Assembly: GCF_003265705.1 (NCBI RefSeq)
Contig: NW_020313168.1
Location: 1,817,236 to 1,881,235 of the forward strand
Direction: 5' to 3'
DNA length: 64,000 nt
Source of the DNA: Callorhinus ursinus
Lineage: Eukaryota > Chordata > Mammalia > Carnivora > Otariidae
The notes under the pieces: generated by a model
Seen by the model: the letters and a program-made list of their open reading frames with translations, nothing else
Databases searched by the model: none
Told to the model about the DNA's origin: nothing
Translations under genes and position numbers: made by a program
Shown here: positions 21,001 through 36,000 of the stretch, in pieces
How positions within the stretch are numbered: position 1 is the stretch's first letter
Layout: every line of letters begins with the position of its first letter

Positions 21001-24000
21001 CTCTGCAGCAAACAGCCCGTCCAGCAGCTCGTCCCACGGGGTTCCTTCAGCCCCACAGTCACATACCTGCCCACTTGCCCCGCCCCCCCACCCCACCCCT
21101 GAAGGCCAGGCTTGATTTTCCGGGACAAGGTGGGTGTTAATAAGCACATCGCTCCAGGGGCCCCGAGAGACTGTGCCGTCATCTACCAGCCGTGGGGCTC
21201 AGGTGAGTCACCACCAGCTGGACCTCAGCTCCTCACCTGCCCACAGGTAACAGCACTTGCCCCCTAGTGCCTGGCCCCACCTGGCCCCTGGCCTAGGACT
21301 TGCCCCCCAGAGCCTGAAACAGCCATGACACACACGTCACTCAGCGCTGCGTGATGCCCACAGGGGCACCACCCGACACCGTCTCCTTGGCTGTCCACCG
21401 TGCTCAGGAGGGAAAATGAGCTCAGGAAGGGCGGTACTTTGCCAGGCCCCCCGCCCTGCTGGCTTTCCCTTCCACGTGCTTTGGGAATGTGGCCTCGGTG
21501 GGGGGTGCCCAGTGGGCTTTGGGAGGCTCCCTCTGTCTGGAGGGTGCTGGTGCTGGGGGGAGGGTGTGGATTACCATTCGCTGAGCGCCATCCTCCGGTC
21601 GTAGACGCGGATGGAGCCGTCGCCGAGGCCAGCCACAATGAGGGAGCGGTGGGAGTCACAGGAAAGGCTTGTCACACAGCTGTCAGCGCCGGTGGGGATG
21701 TCCTGGGGCCGGGCACAGGCGCTGTGGTGAGGGCCCCCCACAGCGGCCGGGCAAGCCACCACCCCTGGCCCAGGACCCCTGCCTTCTCCACCAAGGAAGG
21801 CATTGAAGGCCCGGGGAGCCTGAGGGACCCGCAGGGGACCCGAGTGAGTCAGGCCCACACCCGCCCAAGAGTTGGTCCCCCGTCCCTAGGGCCGCAGCCA
21901 GCACACAACTCTGGGAACCGGCTTTTGGTGCCAATGAACTTTCCAGTGTCACCCTCTTTCCTAAAAAGGAAGACGAAGCACATTTTGGTAGGGACAGATC
22001 CTCCTAATTAGTTCAGGAAAGGGTCTAGGGAGTTCTGCCTCCATAAGCCGCTTCCTCGCTGCTTGTCCTGGTGGCCGTAAATGCCGTGGAAGGGCGGGGG
22101 TGCTGAATGCCGGGTAGGAAAGAGCAGGAGACCAAAGGGGCCACAAGAGGGAAGTGCTTTCCCCTTGTCAGGGGTTTGCTGCTCTTGGGTTCACAGGGAA
22201 GAAATCCAACATGAATGGAATCCGATCCGTTTAAGAGGTAACAAGACGAGGGGCCACAGCTGCACCTCTGGGACACCCCACTTGCTCAGAGGACTTGCAG
22301 GCGGGAGGGGGCCAGGGATGAGCCCCCGGTGGCTGAGCTGAAGACAAGTTCTGGGGGCACGGACTCCCAAGTAAGGGTTGCGAGCATCGGGTGTCCACAC
22401 TGCACTGGAGGGCTGCAGGGAATGGCTAGTCCCGGGTCCCAGAAAGAATGTGTGACAAGCTGACTGTGCCTTTGCAGGACCCGAGCGCAGGGCAGAGGGA
22501 GGTTACCTCTGCCCAGGCGGCGGCAGCTCGGACAACCGTGCCCCTGGCCTCACTTTGGCTCCCCGTCCCCAGCCCTTCTAGTTCGACCCAGAGCCCGCCC
22601 TCCTCTGCTGGGCGCCCATGTGACTGAGGGCTTGGCGGGAGGCCCAGGGCCAGGCTGGGGAGCTCCTGGGCCTCAAGCCATAGGCAGTACCACCACCCAA
22701 AATTTCAGAGGCCCCGAGCTGTCTGCAGCCCTACTGCACCTTCCAGGATGCCTCTGTCAAAACCAATTCCCTCCTTGCTCTGTTGATTAAAACAGAGTTA
22801 AGAGATGCTTTAAGAAGCACGCAGTCAAATAATTCACCATTCCAATTTAAAATGTTTTCACCCTACTGCTTTCTGGTATTCCCTAGTTTGCATGGATAAA
22901 ATAATCTTGGGAAATAATTAGGGTTAGCATCGGCTTAATCACACTGCGATGCAGGGTCAAAGTGTCACGATACATGGGCATCTAGGGGTAATGAGCTTCT
23001 GACGGTGTGGAGGCTGCATACTGCCTCCCTGGTGTGACCCCGACTCTTGCTTCTCTCTGACAAGGCCTGTTTGGTGGGGGGAGCAGAGCTGGGGGGCCTG
23101 GCGGGGTGTTGCGGTTACCTGCACCTTCATCTCACGGTCTGTGTCCCAGATCCGGACGATCCGCACGTCCCCCGAGCTCATGAGGAGGCCGGTCTCCTGC
23201 TCCCAGTCCACCACCATCCCGGCTCCTGGAGAGACATAGACCGCTCCGGCGTCACCGCGGGAGCCTGTCCTGGGCAGCCACTCAGCACCAAGGAGCGCCA
23301 CACCACCCACAGCCACGGCCGGGTCCCCAACCCCATGGGAGCTCCAGGTTCCCAGTCTGGGTCAGGGCAGCAATTCGGAGTCTTTCCCGGATCCCTGCTC
23401 TGCCCAGGCATCTGCTGGCGGGCAGCACCATCCTAGGACTGTTCAACATGCCCGTTTTCTAAAACATCTGGGCACAGCGGGCAGCCCTGCAACTTCAGAG
23501 CGGGCATGGCGATGCTTCTCTTGGCCACATCAAGGCTCAAGCACGCGGTTTCTCGGGGCTGAGCAGGAGCTCTGCAGAGGCTGAGCAGACTGTGCCAGAA
23601 GTGAGGCCCATGCTGGGACTGCACGGGGAGGCCAGTGACTGCAGCGTCCCTAAAGGTGGCATTAAAATCTCACGGGAGGGACTCTGCTTAAAACAACATT
23701 ACGTTTTAAACATACAGGAGAGATCCCGTACCCACCACCCGGATCTAACAGTGGCTGACATTACCCCCTTTTCGTTCTTTTGAAAAGGAGCAAGATTTTA
23801 GACCAGCAAAAGGCTCACTTGCCCGCTGTGATCTTGGCCAAACCGTCCCCAGGCCTCGGGCATCTTCCCAAGCTGGGCCGTGTGCATCCCCCATCCAGGT
23901 GCACCTGTCCACACATCAGGACGGCTTCGGCTAAATGCCACCAATTTCACATGGGGCATATTTCCTAGGAACCTGTGTTCCCCTCCCAGGTCACGTTGTG

Positions 24001-27000
24001 CAGACTCATCCTGCCCAGTAGGTTGGGGTCTGCTTGACCCATTTATCTGTTCCCTGACTCCACAAACCATGGCTGCAGTGGTGACATGTGCACTTGGAAG
24101 GAGGCTCTCCGGTGGGAGGGGCTGCATCTGCAGCCGTGGCGGAGACCCACGCACCAGACCCCGCGGTCGCTGGCCTTTGCGATATTCTTCCTCCGCCAGA
24201 CGCATGTGCTGCGACCTGCATCATGACACCAGATCTCTTTCTGTTCTTTCACTTACGTGATGACCTCCTTTGTGTGTTTCTTCAGTCACACTTGTCAAAC
24301 TCATTTCTGCTGCTCCACGCTGCGGCCCCCGCAGCCCCCACGTCCCTGGGCACCCTGTTCTGGAGCCCGTAATGCCTTGTTCTCTTCCACTGTGTCCTTT
24401 TAGGGTGGTGGACCTCTCTCCAGGACCCAATCTCCCTTCCGACCCCGGGCTACCCGCCAGGTACCCCCATCAGCAGCACTGGGGGCGCGAGCCGGGCCTA
24501 GACCCTGGACAGACTTCTAAGCACGGATGACTTGGCTCAGCTGTGAAAGTATTCCGAGCACCACTCTCTGCAGGGAGACACTGAATTAGTGGGCACAGGG
24601 TTTCCTTCTGGCAGATGACAATGTTCTGGAACTAGCTGGGTGGAGGTCGCACATTATGACTGCACTAAATGACACTGAATTGAATGGTTAATTTTACATT
24701 ATGTGAAGTTTACCTCAACAATAGTTCCAAAAAAAGAAAGGAAAAGAAAAAAAGAAAGACCAGCCCGAAGCCTCTATCCGTCTCAAGTGTTTGCTCTTCT
24801 TGACCAGTCACCTGTCTGGATGCGGAGGCAGGGCCCCCGGGCCGGTCCCTACTGACCACTCTGTGCCAGGACATGACCCCCCAGGCCAGGGGGATGTACC
24901 GAGGGTCTAGTCATGGCCAGTGGTGGCGGGGGGTAATGTTCACGATGTGGGGGGGGGGGGGGACTGTGCGGGAAGCTCTCTGACCCAGGAGGGGGGCGGT
25001 GGGTGGGTGCCAAGGGCCCCCATCCCGAGGGAAGGAGTGTCTGAAGCCCTATTGTTTCAGACCCCATGTTTACTGGACTTGATGTATTTGGTAACAGTGA
25101 GGATGGAGAGTGTGACTTCTGACCCAGGCCCTTTGGCAGCTCATGTCAGTCATGTGCCCCCTGGCACGTCACCTCTGGAATCAAAACCCAAAGCAGTGCC
25201 AGGGGGTGGTCCACATGCATCACTCAAAACTGGCTGCAACCCTTCAGGAACCAGTTGAGAGACCCTGAGAGTGGGCCTGGGCCGGCACCCGCCGGGACGC
25301 CCAGGCGGCCTGCCCCAGCCAGTGTCCCAGGGAGGGAAATGGACCCCCGTCCGTCTGTAAGCCTTCTGTCTGGAGCTCCTCACATAATGGGGACCGGATG
25401 CCCTCACGCAATGGAGAAGCAAGTGCACATGATGAAGGATGGATGGGCTGGCATCATGGGGCAGGGACGGCCCATACAGCTGGGCAGTGCACAGCCTCGT
25501 ATGGTGGGGGAGGGACAGCCTTCTGTGACGCGGAACGGACAGGACTCAAAGGGAAGCTTGTTCAAGGCCCCGAAGATCCACGTCTAAATGGGGCTGGAAG
25601 GTCGGGTGGGGCCTGGGGGAATGACGAAGCCAGACGGCGCGAGTTGGTTGCACAGGGCGGGTAGTTATGCGCGTCTGTCTGTGTCCCGCTGGCCTTGGGC
25701 AAGCCTACACGCTCTCTGGCCCACAGGTCAAGGTGGGGCCTGGGTGTTCTGCGATGGCTCTAGCTTCAAGAAGCATTCTTTGTAAAATTTGTAAAACTAA
25801 AAGTCATTTACTTCGTATAGACTCTATGAGGGTTTTTAAAGAATACGTGCATTCCCAACTCTGAAAGCGCTGTGGTTGGACCACGGGCCCCGGACGTCAG
25901 CCTGCGGGCTGTGGCCTTGGGGGAGCAGTGGGGCGAGAGCACGGCAGGTTGGTGCTGGGCCACCTCTGCAGCCACCTGACAGTGGCGCTCCCAGCCTGTC
26001 CTGGTGACAGGGCTCGGAGAGGCTGCTGACAAGGCTCTCCTGGTGGGGACGTGCGTATCGTCCCACACAGCCGCAGAGCGCACAGGCCCCCGAGGCGTGG
26101 ACATGCGGGGTGGCCGTCGCCACAGGGCGCGCACTGCCTGTGTGCTCAGACGTCCTTGGCCGTCCCCCTGGTGCTTGGCGTCAGCCCTGGGGGGCACTTA
26201 GAAGGGGTGTAGTCACTGAGCGTGTAGGCCAGATGGCATCTGGACCAGTGCCAATGTCTCAGCGCCACCGTCTGGGGACAAGCAGAGAGGGTCCGGGGTG
26301 GGCTGCGTGACCCAAGGACGTGAGGCAGGAGTCGCAGCTGTGCCCTGCGCTGGGGGTGAGCGAAGCGGGTCTGCTCTGTTTTGTTCTGGATGGCCGACCC
26401 AGGCCTGAGCCAAGGGGTGGAGGGCAGCAGCTTCCTTCCTGGTGGATTCAATGAGGTGCTTCGGAGCCAGAGGAAGCCCGCCTGGGTCAGGGCCCACTCT
26501 AACGCTCTTGTTCCGACTTCATCGCCTCTCTGAAGGCCCTCTCAGGTGCAGCGAGCTGGGCGCTGACACGCCAGGCCTCGGCATCTCCATCTGGCGCAGC
26601 GGCTCTGGGAGCGTGAGTGGACGGAGTGGATGGCGTGTAAACTCGAGACTGTGATGCCAAGCCGGTTCCGCCTGGAAGTAGCTGGGAGCAAGCGCTGCAG
26701 TCAGTGGACTAGAAAGCTGTCTGAGTGCTGCAGATGGCTGGGTTTTCCTGAGTCCCGTGCACTGGGTCAGGGAGGCAGAGGTCTTGCACGTGCCGACGAG
26801 TCTGACCCGAGATAGGACGTACAAGTGCCCGAAAGGTGGTGAAAGTGATATTCTCTGACCCTGTGACCCTGAGACATACAGGGACAGCCCCGGACGGGGA
26901 GCCCCCAGCGGCCAGGAAAGCCACTGCCCCTCAATGTCAGTTTCCTGATCTGAAACACAGGTGTGGCGGTCCTGTCCCAGAGGAGGGCCACAGCGTATGG

Positions 27001-30000
27001 ACGGGATAGCTGAGCCCCAGAGTCTCCTGCATGGGACGCTTCCTACACCGGGGGTCCAGGGACCCTCAACCAGCAGGCAGAGGTCATCCCCTCGGGGCCC
27101 AGGAACCCTCGGCCAGGCCTGAAGGCTCATCCCCTCGGGGCCTAGGGACCCTGGGGCAGGCTGCAGGGCATGTCCCCTTGGAACCCAGGGACCCTCGGCC
27201 AGCCCGCGGGCATGTCCCCTTGGGACCCAGGGACCCTCGGTCAGACCTGAGGGCACGTCCCTTCGGGGCCCAGGGACCCTCGGCCAGCCTGCAGGGCACA
27301 TCTTTCCACCATCCCCATTGCAGTCAAACACCTAAACTCAGACTGGTTTGGTAACTTTCACAAAAGCAAATGAGAGGAAAGTGAGGTGGAGTCAGGACCC
27401 CAAATGAGGCCCACCCTGTATTATAGCCTGGTTCTTTTTGTGGGGCCACACCACCTCTGACGGACATCATGGACATATAAAAGAACTCATGTTAACAACT
27501 CGGTTGTCTGCTCTCTTCTAAATGAACAAAATGTCCTTGAAATTGGCCTCTGAGATGTGCAGGATGGCCAGTGAATGGCCAGAGCCTCTTGCTGCTGGGA
27601 TACCTGCAGAGCCCTGGCCCAGTGGGGCCCTGGACCCCTGGCGTGGCACAGCCATCCTCGAGAAGCCACAGCACAGCCCAGGGGAGGCAGGGGAGGCCCC
27701 AAGATGACGGGACGCCTCCCCTCTGTGGGCGGGGGCACAGCCCAGGGCTGGAGGTATGAGAAACCCGTGTTGCCAGGAAGCAGCCGGCGCACTGCCTTGC
27801 ACGGTCAGAGCAACCTCCGCGGTAGGTGCCGGTTGAAAACAAACCCCTGAAGGAGCCGGAATGTGGTTTGGGGGCCTTGGAGCCTATCTGCTCAGCTGTG
27901 TTTGACTGTTTGCAGGCGCCCCGCACCTCAGACAGTGAGGCTCCTGTCTGGAAGATAACCTCTCAGAGAAATGTGAGACTGCGGGCAGGAACGCAGGGCT
28001 CTGCTCTGCACCCCGACGCACCCCGAGAAGGTCCTCCTGCTCCCGCCTGGTCCCCCTCTCGCTCCCCAAGGGGCCGGAGTCCCAGCCACGTCCCGCTGCC
28101 CAGAGATGGAGCATGGCCACTGGTTCTCCCTGACACCTTTTCCAGCCAGCCCCGTGTCTCGACTTCCAGACATGATAGGAAGAGAGGTTATTTGATCTGT
28201 CCCAAGTTAAAGATGATAAAAGAGTTTCATGTTCTTCCCAGATGGGATGAACAGAAGGAACAAAGGTGATGGCTGTGTTTTAAGTAAGAGTCCTAAGAGT
28301 CGAACATCTTGCCCTTGAACGCGGTGGACTTCATAGGTCATTATGGCTGCAGGGTGCCCCCTCCTTTCTCCGCGCACCCCTCTCTCTCCTGTCAGTGTCC
28401 TCCAGGGGAGGCTTGGCTTTCTGGGTTTCTGGGAGTGAGCGGGCTGCTCCGGGCTCCCCCTGCAAAGGGCTGCCCGCTGGCTCGCTCCCTCTCTAGGCTC
28501 ACACCTTCAGGATGCCGGGACCCTGCTCTCTGCCCCTGGGGGTGTGTGTGCTGCGGGCTGGCTGGTGCAGGCCGCAGAGCTGCATGGAGGTTTTTTAAAA
28601 AGCTGAGGACTCATACCAGCCCAGTAAACTACAATACCCCTGAGAACACGTGTCCACATTCCATGTTCCTGGGATGGCTGACCTCCCTACCCACGGTGGG
28701 GTGCGGTGGGAGCTCTCCCAAGATGCAGACTCCTGCTCTTGCCTGACTTTATCCTGGGTACAGGCCCTGGACGCACCACCCAATCTGAGACCTGGCCAAA
28801 GAGGGGCCTTCTTCCTTAGAATGTAGATCCGAGGAGAGAGATGGGTTAGCATGACTGGATTGTGTGGTTCTAAGACCCAAGAGCATCCAGGCCCAGCAGG
28901 CAGTGGAGATGGACAAACACATGCTAGGGTCTAGATCTCTGTAACACCGCTGTCAGCCCTCCAGACCCAGTGGCCAGTCCAGATTGCCCTCCGAGGACCC
29001 TGTCATGTGGGGCTGATCCCTGGGGGCCTGTGAACCCCAACCGGAGGCGGACCCAGAGGAGGTGTGGTTCTAGATGTCTGAGCAGGAGGGGCCAGTCCAC
29101 CTGGCACCGGTGTGACCTGCAGGCCTGTGGCCAGGTGGTCTCTACTCTCTCCTGCAGGACGTTGATGCTGAGCCTCCCTATGGTGTCAGGCCCTGTGAAC
29201 ACCTGCACCGAGGGGGCTGCCTTTCCACGTCCTGCTCATTCTAGATTCTAGATCGGCTGGAGTTGCTGGAGGAACAGGACCGCTATCGGCTCCCGCTCCA
29301 GTGCACAGCACACAGTTTGGCCAGCAGCTCTGGAAGCGCCCGGCTCAAGGCCACTCTGCCTGGGCCATCACGCTCTTCCGTGGTCCTCAGCCTGCCTGCT
29401 TCCAAGCTGTTTCTGGTTGATGAATATTAACAATTAACCAAAGGCCCAAGGCTGATGTTGCTGTTCGCACGCACCAGGCTGGATGATATGTTCTTGGCTC
29501 TCTGGGGCTGCCGAGGTGCAGAAGAGCCCGGGCCCTGTCCGGTCCCAGGCTCCATCCCACGGCACCGACCCCGACTAACCACCAAGCAGCTGAAACGACC
29601 AAACCGGGTGTCCCGCTGTCCCGCCTCTTGCCTTCCCCGGCCCCATCCATGGAAGGTGGTCCTCTGGCTTTTCCTAGGTTTTCAGACAGTGACCCTGTGG
29701 TTTCTCTGAGAAGCTCAAGTGAGCTCTTTCCGGAAGAGCAGAAGCCCATCTCCTGTTCTGTTTGGTTTTTCCTCTCTGGAGCTTACACGCAGAGAATGAG
29801 CTCCCGGCAGCACTCTTCACAAAACACTGAACCGTGAGTCCTTCAGGTCTGAAGGGACTTCTCGTTCTCAGCCCCTTGGCCCCTCGTTGTGGTGGCTCGG
29901 GGGCCCCCAGACCCACGGCCTCATCTGCCCTCCTGTGGAGGACGCCATCAGCTCTTGCAAAGGGCTGCCAGGCACAGGCCAGGACGAAGGCTCGCTGCGC

Positions 30001-33000
30001 TGTAAACCTGACCCCGTAAATGACAGGTCGGGATCCATGAGCCCCATCTCTTCATGAGGTACCCACACGTGGAAATTATGAGAGAAAAACGACACGTTTG
30101 GATCGTTCCAGGTTTTATGTTTGCTAACCCAGTTCTACAGTTGTGTATCCAAGGGCATCTGCCTGTGGGCGTTCTGGTGACTATTAAGCTTATATATGGA
30201 TTTTTCAGATGGAGACAGATGCTATAAGAAACTTTGGATTAAATTCTGAAAAAGATTATTTTTCAAAAGTTTAGGTGGAACAATCAATCTCGATCTGAAA
30301 CGACTTCTCTGCTCTAATGAAACCGGAACGCCCCTCCTGGTGTCTGGCCTGCAGAGCTGGGCCATCCAATTTGTCTGGAGGTCTGTGAAGTGGTAGTGGC
30401 CATAACCTCCCCCGAGGGGGTGTTGTCTGGGTCATCTTCCACCCCTGACCGAGGCTGGCGTGAGCGCGGTTTGCAGAGGAGTCTCCTTGAAGGCAACGCA
30501 GCAGAGGGGAGGGACAACATCCCGAGCCCGTGGGATGTGCGTCCCCACCTTGGGGGTAGGGGGGCCCAGGAGGTGCAACCACGAGGCCTCAGACCCCAGG
30601 GAGATTCCTCTCACCGGCTTTCCTTCAGATTTCTTCCCAGAGCCTTACAGTGACCTGACTTGTCCCGTAACATCTGAGGGCCTGTTGGCTGATGATCTTT
30701 TGTACGGGAGTGTGGACGGGACAGAGATGCACAGTCACAGCCCTAACCCTCTGCCAGCCCCAAAGAGCGCCACGGACATGAGAACAAATGGGGCCAGGAC
30801 AGGAGAGGGACCAGGATCCCACCCCACCTCCAGGGCGGGCCCAGGGGAGAGAGAAGGCACTCCTGCCGCTGCTTACTGCAGTCGAGACAGATTGAGGCCT
30901 TCCGGGCCAACCTCCGAGGACATAGGGATCATGGGTTTCATGTGGGGCTTAGTTGGCCAGAGCAGTTAGCAAAGTCAAACAATCCCAAAGGGTTGAAAGA
31001 ACACTCAAGTAGAAAGAAGCAGGAGATGGTGGCAGGTGGGGCGGCCAAGGCCACAGTGTGCCACAGTCCAGACCGAACGGGCTGACCTCGCCAAAAATGG
31101 ACCTGACAGATGTGGAAACTCAGTTACCAGGGTTTTTGGTCCAAACATCAAGTCTCTCTCTACGTGGGAAATCGGAAGGGGCGATGGCACGTCGTGAAAC
31201 CCAACCAAACGTGCCATCAGAACTTCCAAGTGCCCGAGTGCTCATCAATGCCGCTGCAAAGTCCACCTTGGCTGGTCTAGGCAGGCCCCCGCGTGTGGAG
31301 AAGGTCCAGCTGCAGGGCGGCTTCCCCGGCGGCTACGCCATGGCAGAGGCAGGGGGGCCCATCTGGTTCTACCTCAAAACCTGTGCACACGTGTGAGTGC
31401 CTGGGTGTGTGCGCAAAAGTGTGTGCGTGTGCGCACACGTCAGCCAGAGGTGTCGTGTGCACGGACCTGGCTCGCAGTTCACAAGACTCCCTGTGAGAAA
31501 CGGCCTCTCCTCCGTCACGGACCGCGGGTTCAGACCTCCTCAAACGAGCTGCCAGACAGTGGCCTGGTGAGCGAATTCGGCTGCAGAGAGCGGAGTGAGG
31601 GGTTTCCCAGCCAGTGGCACTCTAGCCGCCTGGTCACCCCAAGTCCCCTGGGTGTGCTCCGCGGCTGACAGGAACGGTAGGCCAGCACACCTCCTGCTGT
31701 GCAGACAGCCTGCAGGCCGGCTGGAGCACCGCACAGGGGGCAGCTTCGAGCACCTGTGTGGGTGACTTGGACCACAGCCAGAACTCAGAAGGGTCCTCCC
31801 TTACACTGCAGGGGTGCCCCAGATGCTGAAAAGTAACGACCATGGGAGCAGCTCCCCGTGTCCTCACTCCGTGTCTCTCTAGGGATCTCCCTGGGGTTGC
31901 AGCCCAGACCTCTGCTGGCTGTCATGTCAGAGGCCAGGCCTGGTTCCGGGCTGGGCAGAGGGAAAGAAGCTGGGAGCTGATGGGCAGGAGGCGACCAGTG
32001 GTTGGCACAAGGGTCGGAATTCCACCAGACCTGATCCTCTGGCTACAGAGCTTTAGATCCGAGATGGGAGTTACAATTGGGGTGGCTGTGGCCCCACAGC
32101 ACCTGGGCCAGTCCTGTCTTGACCTGTACAGCAGCTGGTCCCCCAGGCTCCCTGCCCCTTCCCTCCTTGCAGCGTCTCAGGAAGAACAAAGAAATAACCA
32201 TTTGCTAAGCCCACGGCTGCCAGGCTACAAAGCAGGGGAGGGCAGGACCAAACTGTGGCTCAGTAGCCGAGGAGAATCGGAGAGCCCCCAGGCCCCGCCC
32301 CCCCCGACGTTAAAGACTGGGAGGCGAGACCCTCACCTGCTGCTCCTGGCCCCTCCCCAACTCCACCTCTCCTGGGGAGATTTCCAAAAACTGGGGCGAG
32401 GGGAAGGGGCCAGTAGGAAACGCACGTGTACACCCGTGGAACCCACTCTCAAGTCAGGCCCGCGGTGGACAACCGGGGCCAGGAGCGGCTCTCTGCACCC
32501 CAAGTGGCGCGTGGGGTCCTCTGATGGGCAAGAGACAAGTGCAGGAGTCCCCTCAGCCCTGCTGCCTCTGCTCCCAGCTAGACCTCCCGCCACACTTGCA
32601 AGCCACGCTCCCTGGGCCTCCCTCACCTTGGCTGAAGCAAAGGGAATGGCCTCATGGGTGAGACTGTTCTTGGTGTCGCGAAACCACACACACATGTGGG
32701 GGGCGGACAGAGAGGCAGGCAGTTGCAAAATGAATAAACAACCAGTGTATCCCGAGCCGTGGGTGGGCTCCCAGCTCTCCCGTCCTCTGGCCTGGCCCCG
32801 AGCCCCTGCCGTGCCCGCACAAGGTCTCCGGCCCCGCATGCAGGCGTTGGCAGGGTGGCTGAGGCATGGGGTGTGTCACCTGCTGGACAGCCAGCAGGAA
32901 GTGAAGGACCAAAAGCCTCGTCTTCAGGGTCGCCACCTGCAGCACAGGCTATGAGCACGAGCGCCCGGGTCAGGGCGGGGCATCATGGGGTAGCAGAGCT

Positions 33001-36000
33001 GCCGGCATGGCTGGGGGCGGTGCGGTCTGTGAGGGAGCCACGCCTTGGCTCTAATCCGGGAAAATCGAGACAGAGATGGAAAGACACGGCGACTGTCGCT
33101 TTGTCATTGCCGTCAGCATGTGCCCCGGCCTGAAGGGGCCCAGGGAACACAGAGGTGGCTGTGCTGGGGCCTCAGGTGTGGTGGGGGGATAGATACGGAT
33201 GACCGTTTTGTTCCTAGGATAATTAAAAAATACAGTGACATTCTCAAGCACCTGCAAGGAGCCGTCGGCCTGGAGCTGCCCGTGCTGGGGCTGGGCGGCC
33301 TCTCCTGCACAAGGTCACCTCCAGGGTCGGCGACTCCCCAGGACGGGTGCTCGGGCAGAGGCGAGAGAAGCAGCCACAGAGACGACTGGCCGTGAGGAGC
33401 ACGGCCACGCAATGACGGGACACAGACGAGGCCACGTGGGAAGTGACAAAGTCGCAGCAAGGCCAGGCCGGCAGGTAGGGGCAGGAGGACTGAGCCGCTT
33501 TCCCTGTCCGTCTAGTGGCAAGACCACGACCCCCACGTCTCGGGCCAGCGTCTCGGGAACCCAGACCTGACAGACTGTCCATGTGCGGCGGCAACACAGC
33601 GGGCCCTCGAGAGAAGAGCCCGCTGCCAGCCCAGCTCCCGCCCAGGCCCCGGAAGACCGGCCTGCGGGGCAGTGGCTGTGCCCACCCGACGGGCAGCAGG
33701 CAGAGCCGGCCAGCCACACCAGCTCAGCCCCGAGAGCACTTCTGTTGGCCCCGCGCGGGCTGGGCGAGTGTCCTTGGCCTCCACCAGCCAGACGCACCCG
33801 CGTGCCGCGGCGCTCCCCTCAGCCACAGGGACTTAGTCTGGGCACAAAGAGCACAGAACGCAGGTCCCCACCAGCAGCGGGTCCTTTCCCAGCCATGCAG
33901 GCTGCGAGCCAAGGGTGAGGGTGGGACAGGTGCGTGTCTCAGGCGGGCTGTGGCCCCTGACGTGGAAGCGCTTCACGGCAACACGGCTGGCTTACGGTTT
34001 GGGGACGCTGAAGGCGGCCTGGGGGGAGCCACCCCCAAGGGGGACGCAGGTGGCTGGGCCCGGCAGCCTGGGGCTGCGCTGCTCCCAGGGAGGACCCACC
34101 TCTGGTTGTTGGCAGCATGTCCGAGAGCCCCTGCCAGGCAGTCACCATCTCTGGGTTCTTTTCTAAATCCGCGAAGTTCTTCCAGACTCTGATGGCACCA
34201 TCATCTTGGGGAGAGAGGGAAGGAGGTGAGAACGCAGGCCTGGCTGCTGGGGCCCGTGGAGGAAGCCCCCCTCCGTGACAGGTGACAGGGCCACGAGACA
34301 GGAGACTATGTGGGTCTCCCGCGAGGGCCCCACGTAGGAGCAGTGGGGACGGTTCCTGGGAGGCCCATCTCTACTGGGCATCCTCAGACTCCCATCTGGG
34401 CTGCCGGGGAAGCTGCAGCCGGGGCACCGTGGGACCTGCCACCATCCTTGACCTCTGACCCCAGTGGGCCCCTTCCTGCATCTGCTCCACACAGCTGGGC
34501 CCTTAGCTGGTGGCCCCACAGGCCCCTCACATCAGGAGGCGGGCTGGCTGCCCCTCCCTGCCTGACACTCAGCACAGGGCCCTTGCGCTCTTCTGCGAGC
34601 CTGTGTGGCATGAGCATACAGCCCCACCCCGTGCCCTTCCTCCTGGCGCTGCTCACACCCCACCCGAGACCCTGCGCTCTGACTCACTAGCCCCTCACCT
34701 GTGGCCCGCAGAGGCGACTCCCGCCTGGGGGATGACCGCTCGCCTCGTAGCAGAGGGAGGACGAGGTCCCTCGGACGTCTGCTGGGCTGCGTCCCTGCCT
34801 ACACCCGTCCTGCCCCTGGTCTCTGTGACTGTGAATTTCCCTGCTTTGGAACCCAAGCCCTCATGCTTCTCCACCAGGAACCCCTGGGGACCCACTCCTG
34901 AGCCCACTGTGCCGGGAAGTCACCCTCTCTCACCTCCTTGGTGCTCAGAGGTGCTCAGTGTGACCTGTGTCCTACAACCTCCACTGAGCCGCCCTGGCTC
35001 CCCGCCTGCCGCCCCGGGTGCCTTCTGCTCCTTCACCCTCATGCCCGCAGCAGAACTGCTGTGGCTTGACTTCATCTGGCCCTGAAGCGGCGCCGCCTGG
35101 GAGAGAGGCCGCCAGCAGGACCATTCCCCATGGGCACAGCCCTCACAGCGGGGCCCGGGAACACGCTGAAGGAAGGGGGAGGCAGCTCCCAGTGCAGTCA
35201 GCCCAACTGTGTCGATGGCTCAGAAGCTCAGGCCTAACGCAGGCCAGGCCAGGGACATGCCCAGCGTAGGACAGGGACAGGGCAGGCCCAGGCCAGGGCA
35301 GGGCAGGCCATGATGGGGACAGGACCGGGGCAACGTGGGGAGCCAGCCTGCAGTCTCCCGTGGACTTCCTCTCCCTCTTGCCCCGTGCGCCCCCTTCTCC
35401 CTGCCTGCCGATCCTGCCCCTGGCCTGTCATCCCTGAAGGAGGTGCAGTCAGACCAACACTGACTTCTCATCACCCACAAACAGCTAAAGGAGATGGCGG
35501 TCACCTGGGGTGGCTCACTGGGAAGCCTACTGCAGGAAAGGGTGAAGTGGTGACATTTCAGACCCAGAAAGCAAGCGTGAGGCCCAGCACTGGCAGCGGC
35601 CCACCCGGAGGCAGGAGCCTGGCCTGAAGAGGAGCCGGACACACGGTGGCACAGTGGGCAGTGAGGGCTGGAGACCCTGTGGGAGCCGAGGCGGGGCCTC
35701 CTCCCTCCTCCTCCGCGCGCCGGGACCCCCACCCCCGCCCCGGCCTCGCCTCCAAGGGCATCACAGGGGCCACAAGGCCAGAGGCTGATAGGGCCTTTTC
35801 TGGTCAGGGGAGGGCCGGGCCCCAGAGGAGGCACTGGTCCCTGGACACCGACGGGCACTGGTCACCTGCTTGCCCCGCTGTCTGTGGGTGAAGCCCATTC
35901 CTTTGGAAACCTCCCACCTCTTCGGTGACGGCGGCCTTCACCGTGAGCAGTGTCCTTTGCCAGAGGAACAATCAGGGCTGTGCATGAAGACGCGCCGGGG

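Larger units (their letters stand above)
23226..34099 (-). other. RPTOR: Large RPTOR intron (10.9 kb)
   Basis: This intron contains L1 remnants (about 23690-23800 and 24490-24765), a G run at 24945-24961, a minisatellite at 27049-27303, and AT-rich patches without recognisable repeats at 29390-29450 and 30070-30300. A GT/GC-alternating patch lies at 31385-31440. No coding exon or RNA gene is seen; long open frames such as 31842-32954 on the plus strand have no family resemblance. Confidence 0.65.

Noticed and set aside
31842..32954. 370-codon open frame on the plus strand inside an RPTOR intron
   Set aside because: No recognisable domain, low-complexity composition and antisense to a well-supported gene.
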